Part shown: positions 1-4,678 of the stretch, in pieces
Numbering within the stretch: the first letter of the stretch is position 1
How the letters are laid out: every line of letters starts with the position of its first letter
NCBI GenBank assembly: GCA_014380605.1
Contig: JACMJO010000194.1
Location: forward strand, 1-11,203
Length of the DNA stretch: 11,203 nucleotides
Origin: Fimbriimonadaceae bacterium
GTDB lineage: Bacteria > Armatimonadota > Fimbriimonadia > Fimbriimonadales > Fimbriimonadaceae
Direction: 5' to 3'
The notes under the pieces: generated by a model
What the model was told of the DNA's origin: nothing
The model's database searches: none
The model's input: only the letters and a program-made list of their open reading frames with translations
Program-made: the position numbers and the translations under genes

Positions 1-64
1 TATATCGCAGACTGTGCAGTTGGATCGGAGCCTACCGGTAACTTAACAACGTGGACCTGGGTCT

Positions 65-730
65 CTACAAATCGCCATTTGACAAAGGTCGTCGATGACC
101 TCGCCACATTGTTCGCTCCTTAAGCGATTCGCGGACTAATCGCCGCAGTTCTGGTAGCGCGACGGTCTCGGCAAGCAATTCGTATAGATGACGCCTTGGT
201 AATCGGAGTTGTTTTTCGGGTAGCCCGAGGGCGCGTAGGATTGAAATGGCCTCGGGCCGCCAAAGCAACTCCGCAAGTGCGGTTGGATTAATGTCGGAAT
301 TCAAACAGGGGGTCCGTTCGTGCTTGAATTCGATGCGATTCTGATCCATCCAAGCAATCTTAATCCCCCACCAATGGGGGATCATCTCCATCGCACCGGC
401 TGAATGTTTTTCGCCAACAACTAACGTTACTTTATCGAACACTTCGCAATACGTTGCGATCTGTTGGGGCAATCGTCCAAGCGTATCTACATCGCTTTTA
501 ATCTCGAAACCGTGTAGGAGCCCGTTGACGACAACGATGTCAGCACGACAAACGCCGTGGCGCAATCCGAGTTCATTAACAACAAGCGTGTTGCCGTCTC
601 TGCGATGGTCGTGGAGGACGCGTTTGTGCAGAGCATCACGAACTTCTCTGTCTGTATGTCTTCCACCCTCGCTGCACAATTTCAAACCGGAGCCCCCAAA
701 CCCACTGATCAAAAGTATGACCGCAACCAT
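65..730 (-). CDS. sce7726-family protein (PD-(D/E)XK nuclease-like)
   Basis: I recognise the sce7726 family layout: an N-terminal acidic/helical start (TDREVRDALHKRVL), then NTLVVNELGL, RADIVVVNGLLHGFEIKSD, TLVVGEKH, a PHWWGI motif and a C-terminal ALAELLWRPEA segment. The Asp of RADIVVV followed by the E-I-K of FEIKSD matches the D-x(n)-E-x-K signature of restriction-endonuclease-like folds, so a nuclease-type role is inferred; it is not demonstrated. The frame stays open to 817, but that longer start would overlap the opposite-strand gene at 799. The first well-conserved residues lie about 54 codons into the long version, so the ATG at 730 or even a TTG near 679 is more likely; no good ribosome binding site decides it. 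sce7726 proteins are often paired with an sce7725 protein. The 64 bases after the stop contain no start for one, so any partner lies outside the window. Family confidence is high, start confidence low. Confidence 0.8.
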   Translation of the reverse strand: MVAVILLISGFGGSGLKLCSEGGRHTDREVRDALHKRVLHDHRRDGNTLVVNELGLRHGVCRADIVVVNGLLHGFEIKSDVDTLGRLPQQIATYCEVFDKVTLVVGEKHSAGAMEMIPHWWGIKIAWMDQNRIEFKHERTPCLNSDINPTALAELLWRPEAISILRALGLPEKQLRLPRRHLYELLAETVALPELRRLVRESLKERTMWRGHRRPLSNGDL

Positions 731-768
731 GTATTGAGACGTTCGCAGTGCACGTTGTGTATCATGGG

Positions 769-787
769 GCACGCATTTTGCACGCAT
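769..787 (+). promoter_or_regulatory. Direct repeat, candidate operator upstream of RHH-like gene
   Basis: The octamer GCACGCAT occurs at 769-776 and again at 780-787, an 11-bp step of about one helical turn, ending 11 bp before the ATG at 799. A third TGCACGCAT lies at 1012-1020. A TATCAT hexamer at 760-765 could be a -10 box, which would place the repeats at the transcription start. Ribbon-helix-helix regulators commonly bind tandem sites with this kind of spacing, so autoregulation by the downstream protein is plausible but inferred. Confidence 0.4.
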
Positions 788-798
788 AATGTCTACGG

Positions 799-1113
799 AT
801 GGCTGAGAGAAAGTCAATCAGCGTGTCGGAGGACGATTATGAAGTCATTCGACGTGCTGCCCACTGGGAAGGATTCAAGGGACCGAAGGGGTTCGTTAAG
901 CACGTTGTGATGCGCTACATAAGGGCGCGCGAAGCGGAACGAGGTTCACATTATGCATCCATTGATGGCACCACAGGAGAGCCACAAGACAATGATGACG
1001 AGTCATCATTCTGCACGCATTTCGCGTGCGACCACAGTGGGAGCTATTTATCCTACCGACTCCCACCGACTTCCCGTCAGAGCCTAGTTTCCTATCCTGT
1101 GCCCCTGCGGTGA
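799..1113 (+). CDS. Small ribbon-helix-helix-like protein (hypothetical)
   Basis: This 104-aa reading frame begins with a pattern typical of ribbon-helix-helix (CopG/Arc-type) regulators: a short beta strand KSISVS (residues 5-10), a first helix EDDYEVIRRAAHWEG (11-25), and a second helix GFVKHVVMRYIRARE (31-45). The ATG at 799 is chosen because the strand-helix-helix follows directly; the ribosome binding site is weak. Residues 50-104 have no recognisable fold, and their DNA is packed with inverted repeats (991-1066). The C-terminal half may therefore be poorly conserved, or the product of an old frameshift. The gene is divergent from the sce7726-family gene if that gene starts at 730. A DNA-binding role, perhaps as antitoxin or autoregulator, is inferred from fold only. 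It could also be an unrelated short helical protein. Confidence 0.55.
   Translation: MAERKSISVSEDDYEVIRRAAHWEGFKGPKGFVKHVVMRYIRAREAERGSHYASIDGTTGEPQDNDDESSFCTHFACDHSGSYLSYRLPPTSRQSLVSYPVPLR
991..1066 (+). repeat. Cluster of three inverted repeats in the 3' part of the RHH-like frame
   Basis: Three perfect inverted repeats follow one another. The first has 9-bp arms around two bases (AATGATGACGAGTCATCATT, 991-1010). The second is GCACGC/GCGTGC at 1013-1018 and 1024-1029 around a 5-nt loop. The third is GTGGGAG/CTCCCAC at 1037-1043 and 1060-1066. None is followed by a T tract, so a rho-independent terminator is not supported. The loop arm of the second reuses the GCACGCAT motif found before the gene. 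They may be operator sites or RNA hairpins ending or stabilising the transcript. Confidence 0.5.
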
Positions 1114-1395
1114 GTCGTTAGAGGCCACGGCGAGCGATAGCGAGCCCACTCGAAAGTTCAACGCGAGCTTTGGACGTGCAGGCTCTTACAGTTGACATGT
1201 GGCGACTCTGCACTTTTCTCACTGACTACGTTGACGCCCTCCTTGACGACCAGCACTGCGGAGAGGTCTCGCCCGAATGGACTTGTTGAATTGTTAGAAC
1301 GGTTGGTTTGGAATGGTATGGAGCCCTCTACTGGAAGGCGGAGAGAGCCCCTTCTACTTTGAAAGCAGAAGCTCGGGGCCGTAGACTCTCCCTAG
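1114..1395 (+). other. Intergenic region before the HEPN-like gene
   Basis: This 282-bp stretch has no convincing gene on either strand. It holds TTGACG (1231-1236) and TTGACGAC (1243-1250) 12 bp apart, and an imperfect tandem similarity between GAGCCCTCTACT (1321-1332) and GAGCCCCTTCTACT (1345-1358 region). Its last 52 bases form the inverted-repeat leader listed separately. No clear -35/-10 promoter pair could be assigned. Confidence 0.5.
1340..1391 (+). promoter_or_regulatory. Stacked inverted-repeat leader just before the HEPN-like start codon
   Basis: Three nested complementary pairs can stack into one bulged hairpin: GGAGAG (1340-1345) with CTCTCC (1386-1391), GCCCC (1347-1351) with GGGGC (1375-1379), and TTCT (1352-1355) with AGAA (1367-1370). 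The structure ends 4 bases before the ATG at 1396, where a ribosome binding site would normally be, and no purine-rich site is otherwise visible. Folding could hide the start region and keep translation low, which would fit a toxic product. That is inference; the pairing is read directly. Confidence 0.45.
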
Positions 1396-2505
1396 ATGGA
1401 TGTACTTTTGCGACTAAACGTGACCCCCAAGCTTGGGACTGTCGCCATCAAGGACTCCTTCACTTGGCTGGTTGATGAATCCAAAACCCTTCAAGTAACC
1501 CTTGGTCCGAACCCTGAGAAAAAGAGGGAGCCCAACCTGCGTGTGACCGGCAAGTTTTCAATTCCGGCAGATGTGTTAACAGACCTTGAGGAACTCAGCG
1601 CAGGGATAATGCCAAAGCGATGCCCTGTCAAGCCTGAAGATGCCCTTGGAGTTGAGCCCGATGGAAGGCTCAAAGATAAGCACATGCTTTACTTCGAGTA
1701 TCTACATGAAGAAACTTCGGAGTGGTGGATGAGCCACACAAGGAGGTTTCGGCAATTATCAAATGACTTCGCACATGCCTTCATCTTCAGGCACGGCCTG
1801 GATGCACCGACGAATCCAGTTGGGCACGCTCGACTTACTTGGTCGAAGGATGGGGAGGTTTGGAACGACGGACCGACAGATGTAAAGTTGCAGCTTAAGT
1901 TTAAGAAGGTGAGGGAACCAAACGCGGAAACAATCCAAGACATAGTTGAGATTGCCGAAAGCGGAACTTCGGAACCCCTCCCGAACGAGCTTCTTCGCGA
2001 GGCTGATTCTCTTGGAGCGTTTCCCAGGTCTAGATTGATTATCATGGTATCGGCCTTGGAAATCGCTGTCAAGCGGTGTATTTCCACGCTGGCTCCAGAC
2101 GCTTCTTGGCTCTGTGAAAACATGGCGTCACCTGACGTTTTGAAGCTCATCTGGAATTATCTTCCCTCACTAAAAGCCTTGCCCAATATGGTTGGCCCCC
2201 TCATACCTCCCAAGGGGTTGCGGAAGGATATTCAGACAGCGATAGAGACCCGGAACAAGCTGGTACACGGGGGAAGGATGGAGTCTAGGCATACGGAATG
2301 CCTCCGCTCGCAAGACGAATTGGCCAAGCAGCTTAGGGATGTAGTTTGGACCCTAGAACTCAACAACGGCTTTGATTGGCCCCAAGAGCATCTTCAACCC
2401 GAAACCCGGAAGTTAATTTCGGAGGATGTAGCAAAGGCGCATAAGGCGCGGGAGATTGTAGCGCCGAACATTACGAAGGAACAAACGCCGATAGGCGGCG
2501 AATGA
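1396..2505 (+). CDS. Hypothetical protein with C-terminal HEPN-like motif
   Basis: I do not recognise the full-length 369-aa protein. No signal peptide or membrane segment is seen. Residues 1-180 look mixed alpha/beta and contain a WW-rich stretch (EWWMSHTRRFRQ, 109-120) but no known motif. Residues about 205-325 are mainly helical: a first helix SRLIIMVSALEIAVKRC (212-228), a variable part, then TAIETRNKLVHGG (281-293). RNKLVH (R286 to H291) fits the R-x4-H signature of HEPN domains, whose Arg and His form the RNase site in many toxins and antiviral effectors. The tail (326-369) is hydrophilic. An in-frame TAG directly precedes the ATG at 1396, so no longer start exists. The gene stands alone between a structured leader and the att-like region. 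RNase activity is inferred; many HEPN-fold proteins are inactive or only bind RNA. Confidence 0.7.
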   Translation: MDVLLRLNVTPKLGTVAIKDSFTWLVDESKTLQVTLGPNPEKKREPNLRVTGKFSIPADVLTDLEELSAGIMPKRCPVKPEDALGVEPDGRLKDKHMLYFEYLHEETSEWWMSHTRRFRQLSNDFAHAFIFRHGLDAPTNPVGHARLTWSKDGEVWNDGPTDVKLQLKFKKVREPNAETIQDIVEIAESGTSEPLPNELLREADSLGAFPRSRLIIMVSALEIAVKRCISTLAPDASWLCENMASPDVLKLIWNYLPSLKALPNMVGPLIPPKGLRKDIQTAIETRNKLVHGGRMESRHTECLRSQDELAKQLRDVVWTLELNNGFDWPQEHLQPETRKLISEDVAKAHKAREIVAPNITKEQTPIGGE

Positions 2506-2606
2506 GAACAATCCTTGCAGATCACCGTTCGCCTGAACGACTAAGCAAGGCAAGCTGTGAAATCTGTACCACAGACAACTAAATCGGCCTGTCATCCGTG
2601 GTCCTT

Positions 2607-2649
2607 TGACGACAACGTTGACGACTACCAGGGTGGAAATGACGACTAC
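2607..2649 (+). repeat. TGACGAC direct repeats, candidate integrase arm-type sites
   Basis: TGACGAC occurs three times in the same direction, at 2607-2613, 2619-2625 and 2640-2646. The last two extend to TGACGACTAC and lie 21 bp apart; the first two share TTGACGAC and lie 12 bp apart. They lie 80-130 bp from the anticodon loop on the presumed island side of the junction. Tyrosine integrases often have short direct-repeat arm sites in such a position. The repeats are read directly; the role is inferred. Confidence 0.4.
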
Positions 2650-2651
2650 AC

Positions 2652-2662
2652 GCAAGGACTTA
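2652..2662 (+). repeat. Extra copy of the tRNA-Leu anticodon-arm core (GCAAGGACTTA)
   Basis: GCAAGGACTTA here is identical to 2729-2739, where it forms the left anticodon stem and half of the loop of the tRNA-Leu fragment. The two copies are 77 bp apart in the same orientation. An inverted hexamer AGTCCT lies between them at 2710-2715. An 11-nt match so close is unlikely by chance. It may be a remnant of an earlier or nested integration at the same core. Confidence 0.5.
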
Positions 2663-2728
2663 TTGAAACGGTGACACCCGGTCTTGAATTCAGGAGCGGA
2701 GTTCTCAAGAGTCCTACGGAAGGCACCG

Positions 2729-2790
2729 GCAAGGACTTAAAATCCTTTGCTCGCAAGAGCGTGCGAGTTCGACTCTCGCCCCGGGCACCA
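2729..2790 (+). pseudogene. tRNA-Leu(UAA) 3'-half fragment, attR-like integration site
   Basis: The 3' half of a leucine tRNA is readable base by base. The anticodon stem is AAGGA (2731-2735) with TCCTT (2743-2747) around a CTTAAAA loop, anticodon TAA at 2738-2740. A long class II variable arm follows, with GCTC/GAGC around GCAA. The T stem is GCGAG/CTCGC around TTCGACT (2763-2779). The 3' acceptor strand CCCGGGC (2780-2786), discriminator A and encoded CCA end at 2790. The expected 5' acceptor strand GCCCGGG and a D arm are absent at the right distance (about 2703-2728), so this is not a working tRNA gene. Tyrosine-recombinase elements that insert into tRNA genes leave exactly such a displaced 3' end at their far border. 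By that logic the element lies to the left and the native chromosome to the right. Confidence 0.75.
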
Positions 2791-2849
2791 AGAAACAGCA
2801 GTTTCGACCTAGTTCCAATTCCATCTCCCCCGATAATACGACTAGGCAC

Positions 2850-3410
2850 ATGAGCAACCGCACCCTTGTCACTGGATTTGGACCGTTCGCGGAGCACCTC
2901 GAAAACCCGAGCGCCTATCTGTCCTCCTGCTTCAATCGCGACCATGCCGTACTAGACGTCAGCTACAAGTACGTCTATGAGTTCTGGGATGCCTTGGTCA
3001 AAGAAGGCGCTTACGATACGATCATTTGCCTCGGTCTTTCGGCAAAAGCCACCCGGCTCAGACTCGAGCTTTTTGCGAGGAACAAAGTTGGAAACGGCAA
3101 AGATGTCCAGGGGGAGACATGGGCGACTGATTTTATCGTTGCGGAAGGACCACCGTGTTTGGGTTCCACGATTATGCCTCCGGATCTGATCTTCGCCGCC
3201 TCGGAAATGCTTGATGCCAAAACTCTGGAGCTAAGCACAAACCCAGGCGACTACCTTTGCAACTTCCTCTACTATCTGCTGCTGGCGGGCCACCCGGGCC
3301 AAGTGGGATTCGTGCACATACCGCATTTTGAGGTAGTACCGATCGAGCAGCAATACGACACGATCGCCAAACTGATCATCGCAGCGGAGGCGATGGCCGT
3401 CAAGTCTTGA
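2850..3410 (+). CDS. Pyroglutamyl-peptidase I (peptidase family C15)-like protein
   Basis: Family C15 enzymes remove N-terminal pyroglutamate from peptides in the cytoplasm using a Cys-His-Glu triad. The N-terminus LVTGFGPF with F10 and F13 plus NPS (19-21) matches the family's pyroglutamate-binding start. Candidate triad residues are E73 in RLELFARN, C137 in GDYLCNFLYY and H157 in GFVHIPHF, each in its usual motif context. At 186 aa it is somewhat shorter than the usual 200-215. The glycine-rich GR-type motif before the catalytic Glu is replaced by LSAKATRLR, so substrate preference may differ. The ATG at 2850 puts the conserved beta strand right at the start; its ribosome binding site is weak. 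It sits 59 bp after the tRNA-Leu fragment and converges with the 3765-3400 gene, overlapping it by 11 bp. Confidence 0.8.
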   Translation: MSNRTLVTGFGPFAEHLENPSAYLSSCFNRDHAVLDVSYKYVYEFWDALVKEGAYDTIICLGLSAKATRLRLELFARNKVGNGKDVQGETWATDFIVAEGPPCLGSTIMPPDLIFAASEMLDAKTLELSTNPGDYLCNFLYYLLLAGHPGQVGFVHIPHFEVVPIEQQYDTIAKLIIAAEAMAVKS

Positions 3411-3765
3411 CCAGCTCAAGGGTCTGTTCGGATTCTATCGAGACCTCGCCTAGGGCCTGATTCTCGGATTCGGGCCATATCTCGAACAAACCCGAGTCTT
3501 CGAAGTCGATCACCCAGTCTCCATAGATCATCTGGTCGTCCCACTGCCCCTTGTAGTGAACGGAGTGCCAGGTGTAACGTTTTGTGAACTCCACTTTCCC
3601 AGAGATCAAGTACCGACCCGAAATCTTGAAGCTACCGACGCGGTCTGTTCCCGAGCCAACAATCTTGCCCGATTTGCAGGAGAGCCGCAAACCCATGTTC
3701 CCCCGAACCAGGCCCTGAATCCAAAAGCCTACCCAAGGACCCGAAACTTCTGAGAGGTCTCGCAT
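3400..3765 (-). CDS. Hypothetical beta-rich small protein
   Basis: This 121-aa protein has no signal peptide or membrane segment. Its residues suggest an antiparallel beta-sheet domain with recurring Gly and aromatic positions: GPWVGFWIQG (9-18), GIKIVG-like SGKIVGSGTDRVGSFKISGR (32-51), GKVEFTKRY (56-64), HSVHYKGQW (67-75), YGDWVIDF (81-88) and GLFEIWPE (92-99). The GxGTDxVGxFxIxGRY and YGxW patterns recur in uncharacterised bacterial proteins I have seen, sometimes as a C-terminal module, but I cannot name a function. It starts 9 bp after the isomerase stop with only a weak GGG ribosome binding site, so it is probably the last gene of that transcript. Its stop overlaps the stop of the convergent peptidase gene. 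Confidence 0.7.
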   Translation of the reverse strand: MRDLSEVSGPWVGFWIQGLVRGNMGLRLSCKSGKIVGSGTDRVGSFKISGRYLISGKVEFTKRYTWHSVHYKGQWDDQMIYGDWVIDFEDSGLFEIWPESENQALGEVSIESEQTLELVKT

Positions 3766-3774
3766 GGCCCTATT

Positions 3775-4617
3775 CTATAAAAACTTCCGGGCGTTCTCAA
3801 TAGAGCGGCGAACTGCCGCCAGGGGGTCTTCATCCCCTTCATACTCGACGCTTAGCCAGCCATCGAAGCCAGCGTCCTTGAGGGCACGAATGCATTTGGC
3901 AAGGTCCACTGTGCCTTCACCTACAGCGGTGCCAACTACTTTCCGTCCATCCACGGTTGTGTAGGCGAACCCTCCATGTCCAGGCGGTTCGGGGGCAAAG
4001 TCTTTGAAGTGGACCATGTAGGCGTACTTGGCGACTTCCCGAATGGCCTCGTGGCTTGGCTGATTTACGATCAAGAAATTGCCGGTGTCCGGGTTGGCTC
4101 CCAAAGCGTCGTTGCCCGCCATTCTGCGAACATCCTCGATAAGGCCTTTTACTTGCTCGCCACGTCCGGCGAGAGTGCCATGGTTTTCGAGCGCCAGGCG
4201 AATGCCTTTTGAGTGCGCATACTTAGAGGCTTCTGAAAGGCCCTCGACAATCCATGCCCGAGCCTGGTCGAAGGTGATGCCCTCGGACACGTCTCCTGCG
4301 TACACTCTTACAACTTGTGAATCGAAAAGCAGCGCTTCATCGACGCCAAACTTGATTTTGTCTAGTTGGGCGCGGCGCTCCTCTTCAGTGGGCTTGGCAA
4401 AGTTTTGCGAGATCGAGAATATGGGACACGGAAGACCGGTTTCTCGCAGTGCTTGAGCTGCCGAATGCCGATCAGTGACGATATCGCGATAGAAGAAATC
4501 TAGGAGTTCTACGCCATCAGCGCCTGCACGCTTGGCCTCATGGATAAAGCCCGCAATATCGAGCCGCCCGTCGTTATACGCCCGGACATAGCTCCACATA
4601 CTGACGCCGATCTTCAA
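3775..4617 (-). CDS. Sugar phosphate isomerase/epimerase (xylose-isomerase-like TIM barrel)
   Basis: This 280-aa cytoplasmic protein has the AP-endonuclease-2/xylose-isomerase-like barrel pattern: KIGVSMWSY strand 1, AKRAGADGVELLDFF strand 2, VVRVYAG (102-108), GIRLALENHG (138-147), NPDTGN (175-180), YMVHFKDF (200-207), GEGTVDL (233-239) and GWLSVEYEGDEDP (253-265). Likely metal ligands are E144, D177, H203 and E258. Members isomerise or epimerise sugars, inositols or hydroxypyruvate; the substrate cannot be read here. The start is TTG at 4617, because the nearby ATG (ATG-GTT-TGA) stops at once and a strong GGAGGAG lies 5 bp upstream. It follows nuoN by 61 bp on the same strand, with no terminator visible between them. 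Confidence 0.85.
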   Translation of the reverse strand: MKIGVSMWSYVRAYNDGRLDIAGFIHEAKRAGADGVELLDFFYRDIVTDRHSAAQALRETGLPCPIFSISQNFAKPTEEERRAQLDKIKFGVDEALLFDSQVVRVYAGDVSEGITFDQARAWIVEGLSEASKYAHSKGIRLALENHGTLAGRGEQVKGLIEDVRRMAGNDALGANPDTGNFLIVNQPSHEAIREVAKYAYMVHFKDFAPEPPGHGGFAYTTVDGRKVVGTAVGEGTVDLAKCIRALKDAGFDGWLSVEYEGDEDPLAAVRRSIENARKFL

Positions 4618-4622
4618 ACCAT

Positions 4623-4629
4623 CTCCTCC
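4623..4629 (-). promoter_or_regulatory. Shine-Dalgarno GGAGGAG deciding a TTG start
   Basis: On the minus strand GGAGGAG is followed by ATGGT and then TTG AAG ATC. The site sits 5 bases before TTG. The ATG inside the spacer opens only ATG-GTT-TGA, so the TTG at 4617 is the start of the isomerase-like gene. Confidence 0.7.
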
Positions 4630-4678
4630 ATGAAACTCCCTAACACACCGGGAAACCTACCGTGCAAAATCCGTTCCA

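Larger units (their letters stand above)
2506..2849 (+). other. Intergenic region with integration-site features
   Basis: This 344-bp gap between the HEPN-like gene and the peptidase gene contains no credible protein gene. A 98-aa frame (2557-2853) crosses it, but it runs straight through the tRNA fragment. The gap holds TGACGAC repeats (2607-2649), an 11-nt core copy (2652-2662), a TCTTGA/TCAAGA inverted repeat (2682-2687 and 2705-2710), and the tRNA-Leu 3' half (2729-2790). A short GAAAC-agca-GTTTC hairpin (2792-2805) follows. The hairpin has no T tract. A GATAAT at 2832-2837 could be a -10 box for the peptidase gene, without a clear -35. Confidence 0.6.

Noticed and set aside
557..910. 117-aa plus-strand frame overlapping the sce7726-family and RHH-like genes
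   Set aside because: It is antisense to the conserved sce7726 motifs and out of frame with the RHH-like strand-helix-helix; its own sequence shows no family features.
1156..1293. Integron attC site (GTTCAAC ... GTTGAAT)
   Set aside because: The end boxes are complementary-like, but the adjoining sequences are not inverted copies of each other and no inner L boxes can be found.
1689..2150. 153-aa minus-strand frame inside the HEPN-like gene
   Set aside because: It is antisense to a better-supported gene, Ser/Arg-rich, without domain pattern or ribosome binding site; other long antisense frames across the nuo genes were dismissed for the same reason.
2650..2790. Group I intron interrupting tRNA-Leu(UAA), as in cyanobacteria
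   Set aside because: The anticodon stem-loop at 2731-2747 is uninterrupted, the space between the two GCAAGGACTT copies is only 77 nt, it does not end in G before the 3' part, and no convincing 5' exon (acceptor GCCCGGG and D arm) precedes 2652.
2703..2790. Complete, functional tRNA-Leu gene
   Set aside because: At the distance required for the 5' end (about 2703-2709) the sequence is TCTCAAG, which does not pair with CCCGGGC, and no D arm with GG in its loop is present.
2792..2805. Rho-independent terminator after the tRNA fragment
   Set aside because: GAAAC-agca-GTTTC is a weak 5-bp stem without a following T tract.
2557..2853. 98-aa plus-strand protein and the opposite 99-aa frame (2646-2945)
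   Set aside because: Both run through the tRNA fragment and the repeat region and show no recognisable protein pattern; the minus-strand one also overlaps the peptidase gene.
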